DNA of 64,000 bases, from contig NZ_LZFW01000024.1 of assembly GCF_001676025.1 (NCBI RefSeq), positions 1 to 64,000 of the forward strand, in the 5' to 3' direction. Source of the stretch: Vibrio sp. UCD-FRSSP16_30 (GTDB lineage Bacteria > Pseudomonadota > Gammaproteobacteria > Enterobacterales > Vibrionaceae). The stretch's first letter is position 1, and each line of letters opens with the position of its first letter. The position numbers and the translations under genes are program-made. Of the stretch, positions 9,445-18,270 are shown in pieces. Below the pieces are notes generated by a model, which worked only from the letters and a program-made list of their open reading frames with translations, was not told the origin of the DNA and made no database searches.

Positions 9445-9478
9445 GTACTAGTTAACTAGTACAGCAGTGGAAAGTCAA
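9445..9478 (-). promoter_or_regulatory. trp promoter with TrpR operator
   Basis: An 18-bp perfect palindrome, GTACTAGTTAACTAGTAC (9445-9462), is identical to the core of the E. coli trp operator. On the minus strand TTGACT (9473-9478) is the -35 box, followed after 17 bp by TTAACT (9450-9455) as the -10 box, so the repressor site covers the -10 box. The same 160-bp region starts trpH in the opposite direction, so TrpR may also affect that gene. Confidence 0.93.
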
Positions 9479-9485
9479 GCCTTTT

Positions 9486-10346
9486 ATGATATTTGATCTA
9501 CATTCTCACACGACAGCCTCTGATGGGCGTTTTACTCCCCAAGATCTTATCGATAGGGCGATTGAACATCGCGTATCGGTACTGGCGATCACAGACCATG
9601 ATACGGTTGATGCCATTGAGCCTGCTAAGGCATACATTCAAAGTGCTAATCTTGATATACAGTTAATTTCAGGCATTGAAATCTCAACGGTGTGGTCAAA
9701 TAAAGACATTCATATTGTTGGGCTTAATCTCGATATTCATAATCAACAGTTGCAACAGTTAATTGCCCAGCAGCAAGCAAGGCGCATCGAACGATCTGAG
9801 CTGATTGCGTATCGACTCTCTAAGCATTTAAAAGTCGATCCGCTGCCGGAAGTGAAAGCCATAGCCAATGGCGCGCCAGTGACTCGCGCCCATTTTGCAA
9901 AATGGCTGGTTGATAACGGGCATGCTAAAAACATGCAACAGGTCTTTAAGCGATTTCTTACCCGAGATAAACCCGGTTACGTGCCTCCTATTTGGTGTTC
10001 GATTGCGGATGCGGTGAGTGTGATCCACGCAGCCGGTGGCGCTGCGGTACTGGCACATCCAGGCCGTTATGATTTAACCGCCAAATGGCAAAAAAGACTG
10101 CTTGCAGCGTTTGTTGAGGCAAATGGGGATGCGATGGAAATTTCATTACCCCAACAAAGTCCACAAGAACGACGCATGTTAGGCGATTATGCGATACAAT
10201 ACGGCTTATTCGCTTCTCAAGGTTCTGATTTTCATTATCCTTCACCGTGGATGGAACTTGGGAAAAATTTGTGGCTGCCTGCGGGTGTAACACCGGTATG
10301 GGAACAATGGCCACAATTTGCAGCTTCGAAAACATCAACTCAATAG
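9486..10346 (+). CDS. trpH: PHP-domain 5'-3' exoribonuclease (RNase AM)
   Basis: The 286-aa protein begins with the PHP metal-binding motif [11 protein letters not shown] (about residues 3-13) and continues with ITDHDTVD (about 36-43), EISTVW and AHPGRYD, and ends with the GSDFH motif, together giving the metal site of PHP phosphoesterases. In E. coli the homologue (YciV/TrpH, renamed RNase AM) matures rRNA 5' ends and degrades 3'-phosphoadenosine 5'-phosphate. Its position divergent from trpE is conserved in enterics and vibrios. yciO and rluB follow in the same direction. Confidence 0.93.
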   Translation: MIFDLHSHTTASDGRFTPQDLIDRAIEHRVSVLAITDHDTVDAIEPAKAYIQSANLDIQLISGIEISTVWSNKDIHIVGLNLDIHNQQLQQLIAQQQARRIERSELIAYRLSKHLKVDPLPEVKAIANGAPVTRAHFAKWLVDNGHAKNMQQVFKRFLTRDKPGYVPPIWCSIADAVSVIHAAGGAAVLAHPGRYDLTAKWQKRLLAAFVEANGDAMEISLPQQSPQERRMLGDYAIQYGLFASQGSDFHYPSPWMELGKNLWLPAGVTPVWEQWPQFAASKTSTQ

Positions 10347-10369
10347 ATGTTTGCTCATAAGGAGATATG

Positions 10370-10990
10370 ATGAGTCAATATTTTTACGTACATCCAGATA
10401 ATCCGCAGGCTCGACTTATTACTCAAGCTGCAACCATTGTTCGTAATGGTGGTGTCGTGATTTATCCAACCGATTCGGGTTATGCGCTGGGCTGTCAATT
10501 AGAGAACAAATCTGCGTTAGAGCGCGTATGTCGTATTCGTAAAATCTGTGATAAGCATAACTTCACATTATTATGTCGCGATTTGTCTGAACTTTCGTTG
10601 TATGCGCGTGTTGATAATAGTGCATTCCGTTTATTGAAAAACAATACACCGGGTGCTTACACGTTTATTTTTAAAGCCACTAAAGAAGTGCCTCGCCGCT
10701 TGATGAACGCGAAACGAAAAACCATTGGTATTCGTGTTCCAGATAATAAAATAGCGTTGGATTTGTTGGAAACATTGGGCGAACCAATGATGTCGACAAC
10801 ATTGATTCTTCCTGGAAATGACGTAACAGAATCTGATCCAGAAGACATCCGCGACAAACTGGAAAACGTGGTTGATCTTATTATCAATGGTGGGTATTTG
10901 GGTGAGCAACCAACGACCGTGGTTGATTTTAGTGAAGGCGACCCTGTGATACACAGACACGGCGCAGGCGATACATCTCCATTTGAGTAG
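10370..10990 (+). CDS. yciO: YciO-type Sua5/YrdC domain protein
   Basis: This is a YrdC-fold protein of 206 aa. I prefer the second of two adjacent ATGs (10370), as GGAG at 10361-10364 is better spaced and the protein then begins MSQYFYVHPDNP like its enteric homologue. Conserved YrdC segments are present: GGVVIYPTDSGYALGC (about residues 22-37), KHNFTLLCRDLSELS and a PGAYTF(I)FKATK loop. The fold binds ATP and dsRNA/tRNA. YciO is a paralogue of the t6A enzyme TsaC whose own role is uncertain. It lies in a trpH-yciO-rluB run. Confidence 0.93.
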   Translation: MSQYFYVHPDNPQARLITQAATIVRNGGVVIYPTDSGYALGCQLENKSALERVCRIRKICDKHNFTLLCRDLSELSLYARVDNSAFRLLKNNTPGAYTFIFKATKEVPRRLMNAKRKTIGIRVPDNKIALDLLETLGEPMMSTTLILPGNDVTESDPEDIRDKLENVVDLIINGGYLGEQPTTVVDFSEGDPVIHRHGAGDTSPFE

Positions 10991-11158
10991 CCAATGCCCT
11001 TTGTCGATAGGCGTTGGAATAGAACACAATATGACACTTTGCAAATGTGCACAAATATCGGATGATTTTTGCCTTCTTTTTTGCGATACTATGCGACCGC
11101 AATTTTTGCGGATCACTACTTCATCCGACGTCTGAGAAGACGACACTAAGGTTATTAA

Positions 11159-12049
11159 ATGAACGAAAAGTTACAGAAAATTCTTGCTCGTGCTGGTCAT
11201 GGCTCTCGCCGTGAACTTGAAAGCTTAATCAAATCAGGTCGCGTTAGCGTTAATGGTCAAGTGGCTACTCTAGGCGAACGCTTAGAAGATGACACCGCCG
11301 TTATTCGTGTTGATGGTCATCAAGTTTCAATTAAAGCCGAAGAAGAAGTAGTGTGTCGTGTTCTTGCTTATTACAAGCCAGAAGGCGAATTATGTACTCG
11401 TAGCGATCCAGAAGGTCGCCGTACTGTTTTTGACCGTTTACCTAAGATTACCGGTGCTCGTTGGATCTCTGTAGGTCGTTTGGATGCTAACACATCAGGC
11501 TTATTGCTATTTACTACCGATGGTGAGCTTGCAAACCGCTTAATGCACCCTAGTCGCCAAGTTGAGCGTGAATACCTAGTACGTGTATTTGGTGATGTGA
11601 CTGAGCAGAAAGTACGTAACCTGACTAAGGGCGTACAGCTTGAAGACGGCATGGCTCGTTTTGAAGACATCGTTTACGCTGGTGGTGAAGGCATGAACCA
11701 CACCTTCTATGTTGTTATCAACGAAGGTCGTAACCGTGAAGTTCGTCGTCTATGGGAATCTCAAGATACGACAGTAAGCCGATTAAAACGTGTTCGCTAC
11801 GGTGATATCTTCCTAGAGAAGAAACTTCCTCGTGGTGGATGGATGGAAATGGACCTTAAACAGGTTAATTACCTTCGTGAATTAGTCGAGCTTGAACCAG
11901 AAAAAGCAACCGTCATCGATCCGCGTAATACTTCTCGCAACCGTGACCGTTCTCGCTCTCAAAAAATTCGTCGTGCAGTTCGTCGCCACGAAGAACGCAT
12001 TACAACTGCGGGCCCATCTAAGCGCAAGCCAAAGAAAGCTCGTAAATAG
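11159..12049 (+). CDS. rluB: 23S rRNA pseudouridine(2605) synthase
   Basis: An S4 RNA-binding domain (about residues 1-60, [20 protein letters not shown]) is followed by an RsuA-type synthase domain with [20 protein letters not shown], whose Asp is the catalytic residue, and [13 protein letters not shown]. The highly basic tail ([17 protein letters not shown]...) is typical of RluB. RluB isomerises U2605 of 23S rRNA. The ATG follows AAGGTTATTAA. A strong terminator follows at 12075-12105. Confidence 0.95.
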   Translation: MNEKLQKILARAGHGSRRELESLIKSGRVSVNGQVATLGERLEDDTAVIRVDGHQVSIKAEEEVVCRVLAYYKPEGELCTRSDPEGRRTVFDRLPKITGARWISVGRLDANTSGLLLFTTDGELANRLMHPSRQVEREYLVRVFGDVTEQKVRNLTKGVQLEDGMARFEDIVYAGGEGMNHTFYVVINEGRNREVRRLWESQDTTVSRLKRVRYGDIFLEKKLPRGGWMEMDLKQVNYLRELVELEPEKATVIDPRNTSRNRDRSRSQKIRRAVRRHEERITTAGPSKRKPKKARK

Positions 12050-12074
12050 AATCAGTAAATAAAATTAAAATTTA

Positions 12075-12105
12075 AGAGCGACTCGAAAGAGTCGCTTTTT
12101 TTATG
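12075..12105 (+). terminator. Rho-independent terminator after rluB
   Basis: The hairpin GCGACTC-GAAA-GAGTCGC is followed directly by T7. Confidence 0.92.
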
Positions 12106-12169
12106 CCTATTTTTCAGCTAAATAAGACATACTGTTTATTACTTTTTAAACATAGATAAGGAATGTTCA

Positions 12170-12508
12170 ATGAACGGATATCAATTGGGCTACAACAGTG
12201 AATACTCAGAAGATGCCCCAAGCATTGACGACATAGAAGCCATCTCAGGGTTTGCCATTGTTGAATTTGGCGCATCTTGGTGCCCGCATTGTCAGGCAGG
12301 CGAGGTAGTGGTCGCACAATGCTTAAAAGCATACCCAACGTTGCCACACATTAAGGTATTAGACGGTAAAGGGAAAAAGCTAGGGCGACAGTTTTCGGTA
12401 AAATTATGGCCGACAATTGTGCTGTTAAAAGAAGGTACAGAAGTCGCTAGAGTGGTGCGTCCTACGGCTAACTCTGATTTAGAGCCACTTATTGAGTTGT
12501 TGAAATAA
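12170..12508 (+). CDS. Thioredoxin-family protein with CPHC active site
   Basis: This small 112-aa thioredoxin-fold protein has the active site WCPHC (in FGASWCPHCQAG, about residues 39-44) instead of the CGPC of classical thioredoxin. A CPHC centre is more typical of DsbA-like oxidants, but there is no signal peptide, so it acts in the cytosol. The cis-Pro is in KLWPTIVLL (about residue 84). AAGGAATGTTCA precedes the ATG. Its electron donor and targets are not shown by the context; the next gene, glycerate kinase, starts 30 bp on and may share its transcript. Confidence 0.85.
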   Translation: MNGYQLGYNSEYSEDAPSIDDIEAISGFAIVEFGASWCPHCQAGEVVVAQCLKAYPTLPHIKVLDGKGKKLGRQFSVKLWPTIVLLKEGTEVARVVRPTANSDLEPLIELLK

Positions 12509-12538
12509 ATTAATTTAACAGAGTGAATAATCATCAAT

Positions 12539-13705
12539 ATGAAAATTGTGATTGCTCCAGATTCTTTTAAAGGCTCGTTAAATGCCAATCAGGTTGCTGA
12601 TTGTATTGAACAAGGCTTTTCTGAGATCTTTCCATTAGCTGAGTATGTGAAGATCCCGCTAGCCGATGGCGGAGAAGGCACGGTTGATGTATTGCTTGGT
12701 GCGCTCAATGGATCTAAAAATGAAATTGAAACAAGCGATGCATTAGGTAAACCTTGCCGTGCTGATTGGGGGCAGTTTACCCAAGTACATAATGGTATGA
12801 GTACATCCTGCGCGTTAATTGAATTAGCGCAAGCATCAGGATTGGCAAGATTAAGCGCCGCCGAACGAGCGCCACTACAGACCTCATCTTTTGGCACCGG
12901 GCTTTTAATTAAAGCAGCATTGGATGCGGGTGTTGAAAAGATCATTATGGGTTTGGGAGGAAGCGCCACCAATGATGCAGGCGCGGGAATACTGCAAGCT
13001 TTGGGCGCAAAACTGTTAGACGAAAAGGGAGATGAATTATCCGTTGGCGGCGCGCAACTTGGCAAGCTTGAGCGTATTGATTTAACGCACCTTCATCCAC
13101 GCTGTAAAGACGTCGAATTTATTGTTGCGTGCGATGTCAGTAATCCCTTGTGCGGTTTACAAGGAGCCAGTGTGATTTTTGGTCCGCAGAAAGGTGCAAC
13201 GCCTGAACAGGTGCAAACGCTTGATAAAGCACTAGGGCACTTTGCCGATGTGGCCTCTCAGCACTGTGGTATTAATAGCATTAACCATAGGCAGTCAGCA
13301 GGCTTTGGCGCAGCAGGTGGCACACCTTTAGGCTTAAGTTTAGCGTTTGATATACAGCTCAAAGTGGGCATTGATATGGTATTGGATATTCTAAATGTCG
13401 ATGAAATATTAAAAGAGGCCGACTTGCTGATCACCGGTGAAGGGCAAATGGACAATCAAACGCTGCAAGGCAAAGCGCCATTTGGTATTGCAAAGCGAGC
13501 ACAGCAATATGGCATACCAAGCATCGCCATAGCCGGATCTTTAGGGCAAGATGTGGATCAGTTATATGGTTTGATGGACAGTGTTTTTGGCAGTGTTCGA
13601 TCTCCTCAACACATAGAGCAAGTATTGTGCGAGGCTGAAGCTAATTTAATTCGCACCGCTCGCAATATTGCGGCAACGCTGCATCTTGGTCAGAGCTTAC
13701 GGTAA
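12539..13705 (+). CDS. glxK: Glycerate kinase
   Basis: This 388-aa member of the GlxK/GarK family phosphorylates D-glycerate to 2-phosphoglycerate (class II enzymes) with ATP. Family landmarks are the N-terminus KIVIAPDSFKGSLNA, PLADGGEGTVD (about residues 42-52), GLGGSATNDAGAG (about 141-153) and LLITGEGQMDNQT (about 300-312). The symbol is tentative between glxK and garK because glyoxylate and galactarate genes are not nearby. It is convergent with ttrR, with only 13 bp between the stops. Confidence 0.92.
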   Translation: MKIVIAPDSFKGSLNANQVADCIEQGFSEIFPLAEYVKIPLADGGEGTVDVLLGALNGSKNEIETSDALGKPCRADWGQFTQVHNGMSTSCALIELAQASGLARLSAAERAPLQTSSFGTGLLIKAALDAGVEKIIMGLGGSATNDAGAGILQALGAKLLDEKGDELSVGGAQLGKLERIDLTHLHPRCKDVEFIVACDVSNPLCGLQGASVIFGPQKGATPEQVQTLDKALGHFADVASQHCGINSINHRQSAGFGAAGGTPLGLSLAFDIQLKVGIDMVLDILNVDEILKEADLLITGEGQMDNQTLQGKAPFGIAKRAQQYGIPSIAIAGSLGQDVDQLYGLMDSVFGSVRSPQHIEQVLCEAEANLIRTARNIAATLHLGQSLR

Positions 13706-13718
13706 CGAATATAAAACG

Positions 13719-14330
13719 CTAAGCATTAACGACAATTTGCCCATAAGCATACGCCAATTCCGCGACTGTTTTAGCGGCGAATTTTTTAAGTAAACTGGCA
13801 CGGTGAACCTCCACCGTGCGCATGGCAATACACAGTTCATCTGCAATTTGAATATTTCGTTTACCGGCAATAATAGAGCGTAAGATTTCTTTTTCTCGTA
13901 TTGTCAGCGAGTCATAAGCGGCATTTGCTAGATAAAGTTGTTGTTTTTCCAGCGATTGTTTTTGCCCTTTAATAATGGCTTGTGCAAGCTCATTACCTTT
14001 TACCGGCTTTTGAAAGAAGTTAATGGCACCGGCTTGCAGCGCATCGACCGCCATAGGCACATCGCCGTGTCCGGTCAAATAAATAACCGCCAACGGACTT
14101 CTTGCTTGATTAAGGATTTGATGAACTTGCTGGCCACGCAGGTTGGGCATTCGGCTATCGAGTATGACGCAAGCTGGCTGATGTATATCGATATTATCAA
14201 GAAACACCTGACCATCCTCGAAGGTTAGGACATTAAAATCATATTCTTCTAATAAGAAGGCTAATGACTCTCGTATTGATAGGTCATCATCAACCACATA
14301 CACCGGTAAGTTTTGCTGACTAGTACTCAT
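13719..14330 (-). CDS. ttrR: Tetrathionate response regulator
   Basis: The 203-aa response regulator has a receiver domain (about residues 8-120; acidic pocket VVDDD, phosphoacceptor Asp in VILDSRMPN, LTGHGD, and Lys in FFQKPVKG) and a LuxR/FixJ-type helix-turn-helix (about 140-195; LTIREKEILRSIIAGKRN). Its start overlaps the ttrS stop by 4 bases (ATGA), so the pair is coupled. By position next to ttrBCA it should activate tetrathionate reductase when TtrS detects tetrathionate. Confidence 0.92.
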   Translation of the reverse strand: MSTSQQNLPVYVVDDDLSIRESLAFLLEEYDFNVLTFEDGQVFLDNIDIHQPACVILDSRMPNLRGQQVHQILNQARSPLAVIYLTGHGDVPMAVDALQAGAINFFQKPVKGNELAQAIIKGQKQSLEKQQLYLANAAYDSLTIREKEILRSIIAGKRNIQIADELCIAMRTVEVHRASLLKKFAAKTVAELAYAYGQIVVNA

Positions 14331-16216
14331 TGTTTCTCCGGTAAATCTTTGTTTATACGTCGATTTGATGCTGACGCGGGTACCTGATAGGGAAGTGTTA
14401 GCTTAGCCAAGCAACCATGAGATGACATAGACTGAAGGGTAAATTCACCGCCATGCAACTCCATGACATCGCGGCATATCGCTAAGCCCAATCCCAACCC
14501 TTGTTGTTTGGTGCTCACAAAGGCAGTCATCGGATTCTCATGTTTTAGACCCGTCCCATTATCAATGATATGGATAACCAAGTTAGCCGATTGATAATGA
14601 ACATGTAGGGTGATTTTTGCTGCATATTCATTATCACGCTGCTTGGCATAACTGTCACAGGCATCGATCGCATTGTTAATCACATTGACCAGAACTTGCT
14701 GTATCCCGACCACATCAATCTCTATTTGACGTGACTGGCCTACGAAACTTTGCGCCAGCGTAATCTTGTGTTTTTGTAGGCGGAAATTGAGTAACTCAAG
14801 CGTATCAGCAACGACACTTTCAATTGCACACAACTCAATAGTGATGCTTCGTTTTTGAATTAAGGCTCTAAGGCGATGAATGATGGCATCCGCTCTATCT
14901 ACTTGAAGCTGAATTTTTTGCAGTACAGGGACAATATCTTCATGGGGACGTTTCTTGGCTAAACGCAGCAACCCACCTTCACTGTAGTTTCTGATTGCGG
15001 CCAACGGTTGGTTTATCTCATGCGCCAGACTGCTGCCTAATTCTCTCACTATTGTGACGCGCTGTGCATGCTCCAACATCTCACTTTTCTCTTTTAGGCG
15101 CAGTAAAGTTTGCTCTAGCGCTTGTTTGCTTTTACTAAATCGAAACTCAATCCAGAAATGATAAAGGTTTAATGCAATGACAAACAAAAACAGCGCCCAC
15201 GCCCAGTGTTGATGAAGCTGTAACCAACGTAATGCCTCTTTCCACCACGGTTGTTGTAAAGGGTGTAAGTCCAATGCTTGATAGAGTTTATCGATGGGCA
15301 GCAAGCTGACAGGCGAAGTCCAACCTGAATTTTTGGCCGCAATAGAGGCCGGATTATCAGCTGTCATAGCTAATAGTACTCGACTGATTTTTTTTGCCAG
15401 TTTGGGAGATCCTCGCTCGGTTTTAGCAAAAGACCAATTAGGGTATAAGGCGGTGGAAACAACGCAGTCGGTTTGTGAGGATTTGACAGGGCTAATGACT
15501 CTTAACTGTCCCGCTTCAAGCAAGCCTTCTTTGGTCATCTGCTCTACAAGGCAAGCAGGAACCACGGCCGCTTCTACGGTTTTATCACGCAATTGATATA
15601 AATTGGCATCAATAGGGAACCCTAAAAAACGAACATTGGCAAAAAAATCGTTGGGATTAATGCCTTGTTGAATAACCTGATACTTCATGGTCAGGTACCC
15701 GCCAAAGGCTTGTTCGGCAACGGCGGCAATCGGTAAACCCATCACGTCTTCTAGGGTGCGGTAATCGGAGTCAGAGCGAACCACCAGAGCCGATCCAATA
15801 CCGTAGTTTGATCCTTCTGCTGATTGGTTCGTCAGCGTGGCAATCCATGACAGTGGAAATTGACGACCGAGACGCATCGCTTGTCCTGGGTTTGTCAAAA
15901 TAAAATCCATGCTTTGGTTTTCTACGGCGCGCGTCATATCCACTAAGTTGAGAGGATGCAATACAAAGTAGACATCGGGGATTTGTTGATTAAGCCAATC
16001 CATTGTCGGTTGCCAGCGATGCTCAACACGCCACTGACCTCGAACGGCCAATACGCCAACATCAATTTGTTGTTTTCCCGAGTGATTCGCCGTTGAATTT
16101 GCCGAAACTGAATGCGATATAGCCGGGTGCGCCAAAACCGGAAGCGCCATAAACAGCCCGCAGCATAGAGCGATACTCATTATCCATAACCGAATAACAC
16201 TGTGAATTTTTATCAT
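14327..16216 (-). CDS. ttrS: Tetrathionate sensor histidine kinase
   Basis: The 629-aa protein has a signal/TM segment (about 10-30) and a periplasmic PhnD-like binding domain (about 50-310: IDVGVLAVRGQWRVEHRWQP, FILTNPGQAMRLGR). A second TM segment (about 337-357) is followed by a HisKA domain with phosphoacceptor His in ELGSSLAHEINQPLAAIRN, and an ATPase domain with N-box NVINNAIDACDS and G-boxes IIDNGTGL and GLGLGLAICRDV. In Salmonella the homologue senses tetrathionate. It is divergent from ttrBCA across a 172-bp region. Confidence 0.92.
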   Translation of the reverse strand: MIKIHSVIRLWIMSIALCCGLFMALPVLAHPAISHSVSANSTANHSGKQQIDVGVLAVRGQWRVEHRWQPTMDWLNQQIPDVYFVLHPLNLVDMTRAVENQSMDFILTNPGQAMRLGRQFPLSWIATLTNQSAEGSNYGIGSALVVRSDSDYRTLEDVMGLPIAAVAEQAFGGYLTMKYQVIQQGINPNDFFANVRFLGFPIDANLYQLRDKTVEAAVVPACLVEQMTKEGLLEAGQLRVISPVKSSQTDCVVSTALYPNWSFAKTERGSPKLAKKISRVLLAMTADNPASIAAKNSGWTSPVSLLPIDKLYQALDLHPLQQPWWKEALRWLQLHQHWAWALFLFVIALNLYHFWIEFRFSKSKQALEQTLLRLKEKSEMLEHAQRVTIVRELGSSLAHEINQPLAAIRNYSEGGLLRLAKKRPHEDIVPVLQKIQLQVDRADAIIHRLRALIQKRSITIELCAIESVVADTLELLNFRLQKHKITLAQSFVGQSRQIEIDVVGIQQVLVNVINNAIDACDSYAKQRDNEYAAKITLHVHYQSANLVIHIIDNGTGLKHENPMTAFVSTKQQGLGLGLAICRDVMELHGGEFTLQSMSSHGCLAKLTLPYQVPASASNRRINKDLPEKQ

Positions 16217-16280
16217 GCGAATAACGTCTTATTTGTTTATGGACTGCAAGCGAGAATAAAGAAGCAATGCCAGTGCAGAG

Positions 16281-16322
16281 TTGTTTTAGATCAAATCTAT
16301 TTACAGTATGTGGAAATCCACA
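16281..16322. promoter_or_regulatory. FNR-like box and palindrome between ttrS and ttrB
   Basis: TTGTT-TTAG-ATCAA (16281-16294) matches the FNR consensus TTGAT-N4-ATCAA at 9 of 10 positions. A perfect 6-bp inverted repeat TGTGGA-AA-TCCACA follows at 16309-16322, some 70 bp before ttrB. I infer that the first confers anaerobic control by FNR, as known for Salmonella ttr, and that the second could bind TtrR. Confidence 0.55.
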
Positions 16323-16388
16323 ATATCGGTCGAGCCTTACAAGTTAAATAATAGACCTAAGCTCAAAATCAATCTTAATAGGTGAGTT

Positions 16389-17156
16389 ATGGATTCCACC
16401 AAACGTCGTTTTCTTCGGGCCGTTACCGCAGGCGCAGCACTGATTCCTGTTGTCGGGGTAGGGACCGCGACCGCATCAACCGTGATAAGAAATAATGATC
16501 AAGCTGATCGCAAAGGTCAGGTCGGTAAGCGTTACGCAATGATCATTGACTTGCGTAAATGCGTGGGTTGTCAAGCATGCACCGTCGGTTGCAGCATTGA
16601 GAATCAAGCGCCAATCGGTCAATTCCGCACTACGGTCAAACAGTATGAAGTGGCCTTAGATGACGGTTTGACTCAAACAAAAGAAGTGAAGGCATTTATG
16701 TTGCCTCGCTTATGTAATCACTGTGATAACCCGCCTTGTATCCCAGTGTGTCCAGTGCAAGCCACGTTCCAGCGAGAAGATGGCATTGTGATGGTCGATA
16801 ATAGCCGCTGCGTAGCGTGTGGTTATTGCGTACAAGCTTGTCCTTATGATGCTCGCTTTATTAATGAACAGACATTGACCGCAGACAAATGCACATTTTG
16901 TGCGCACCGTCTTGAGCAGGGTTTGTTACCTGCGTGTGTCGAAACTTGTGTTGGCGGAGCGCGCATCATTGGTGATATGAACGATCCCGACAGTGAATTG
17001 CGCCGTCTACTCGCTGAACATAAAGAGGATATTAAAGTACTTAAACCGAGCGAGAATACGCATCCGCATGTTTTCTACATCGGCATGAATGAGCGCTTTA
17101 CTCAACATATTGAAGGGCAAGCCGCCATTTACGAACCACAAGGGGATAAAGCATGA
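16389..17156 (+). CDS. ttrB: Tetrathionate reductase iron-sulfur subunit
   Basis: The 255-aa protein starts with a twin-arginine signal (KRRFLRAVTAGAALIPVVG), so it is exported folded by Tat. Four ferredoxin-type cysteine groups are visible: CVGCQACTVGC, CNHCDNPPCIPVC, CVACGYCVQAC and CTFCAHRLEQG...CVETC, giving four [4Fe-4S] clusters that carry electrons from TtrC to TtrA. The ATG follows AGGTGAGTT. ttrC starts inside its last codons. Confidence 0.94.
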   Translation: MDSTKRRFLRAVTAGAALIPVVGVGTATASTVIRNNDQADRKGQVGKRYAMIIDLRKCVGCQACTVGCSIENQAPIGQFRTTVKQYEVALDDGLTQTKEVKAFMLPRLCNHCDNPPCIPVCPVQATFQREDGIVMVDNSRCVACGYCVQACPYDARFINEQTLTADKCTFCAHRLEQGLLPACVETCVGGARIIGDMNDPDSELRRLLAEHKEDIKVLKPSENTHPHVFYIGMNERFTQHIEGQAAIYEPQGDKA

Positions 17157-18253
17157 ATATCACCGAGGTGTTAGTGCAACCGCAAGCCATTACATGGCTA
17201 CCTTGGGCGGTGCAGTATTTCTTTTATATCGGCTCAGCTTATGCTGCCGCCATTTTATTTTTGTTAGCTCTGGTTTTTCAATCGCACACCAGTCATAGAC
17301 TGCGCGCGGCGCTGGCATTAACCTTGGCCATTGGCGCAATTGTTGGGCCATTGGCACTGACTGCCGATCTACACCAACCTGGGCGTGCGTGGCACTTCTA
17401 TGCGCATATTACGCCTTGGTCTTGGATGTCTTTAGGTTCGCTTTTTCTTCCTGTGTTTTCTGCGTTATCGGTCGTGACCGCGTGGTTGTACCTTCGCCCT
17501 GACCTCAATAACTTACAAAATCAACCCGGTAAGATATTGCCACTTCTTTCCAAGTTGTCTCTTGGTGATTGGGTGACTAGCCGCAAACTGATGCTAGGCA
17601 CAAGTATTGCGACTGTGCTTTCCGGTCTTAGCATTGCGTTATATACCGGTATGGAAATCGCCGTATTAGAATCGCGCGCTTTGTGGAATCAACCAGAATC
17701 TCCCCTTATTTGGTTTATTACCGCGTTTTTAGCCGCGGTAGGTTTTTCGTTATTGTTGTGGCTATTGATGGCCGAAAAATCACAAAACCTTACCGCAGGG
17801 GATACCCGTTTACTCAGACAAAGCATCTTTACTAGTAGTGTGTTAGCGCTATTGCTGATACCGGTATGGGCATCCAATAGTCACAACTTTGAACTGTATA
17901 GCAACTCAGTTTGGATTGGTCATATTGGGCTGATCACGTTATTGCTTTTAGGTTGTGTATTGCTATCTCTATTCTGCTTAAGGGCTGCAAGAGGGAGTGT
18001 CATCAGTTTGTTCACTCTAGCGACGCTGACCCTAATTACGGCGTGGGTTGTTCGATGGGTGACAATGATGGAAGTGCAAACCATTGCCAAATTTGATGTT
18101 GGCCCTTACCCGTATCACCTGCCGATGGGCAGTAATGGCTTATTGGGGATTATTGGCATGTTTGGCCTATGGCTTGCTTTAGCCATGTTAGGTTCTGAAC
18201 TGATTCAACCAAAAGACTCATTTAAAGTCTCTTCTCCTGTTACAAAACACTGA
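17153..18253 (+). CDS. ttrC: Tetrathionate reductase membrane subunit (NrfD family)
   Basis: This is a 366-aa polytopic protein with about nine hydrophobic segments. NrfD-family features include ALTADLHQPGRAWHFYAHITPWSWMSLGS near residues 63-91. It anchors the complex and oxidises menaquinol. It overlaps ttrB by 4 bases (ATGA) and is followed after 17 bp by ttrA. Confidence 0.92.
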   Translation: MNITEVLVQPQAITWLPWAVQYFFYIGSAYAAAILFLLALVFQSHTSHRLRAALALTLAIGAIVGPLALTADLHQPGRAWHFYAHITPWSWMSLGSLFLPVFSALSVVTAWLYLRPDLNNLQNQPGKILPLLSKLSLGDWVTSRKLMLGTSIATVLSGLSIALYTGMEIAVLESRALWNQPESPLIWFITAFLAAVGFSLLLWLLMAEKSQNLTAGDTRLLRQSIFTSSVLALLLIPVWASNSHNFELYSNSVWIGHIGLITLLLLGCVLLSLFCLRAARGSVISLFTLATLTLITAWVVRWVTMMEVQTIAKFDVGPYPYHLPMGSNGLLGIIGMFGLWLALAMLGSELIQPKDSFKVSSPVTKH

Positions 18254-18270
18254 TTCAAGAGGATTTCACT

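Noticed and set aside
10631..11146. Long antisense frames over yciO and its downstream region
   Set aside because: Unlike any known protein in composition (many His, Ile, Cys, Gln), while yciO on the other strand is clear.
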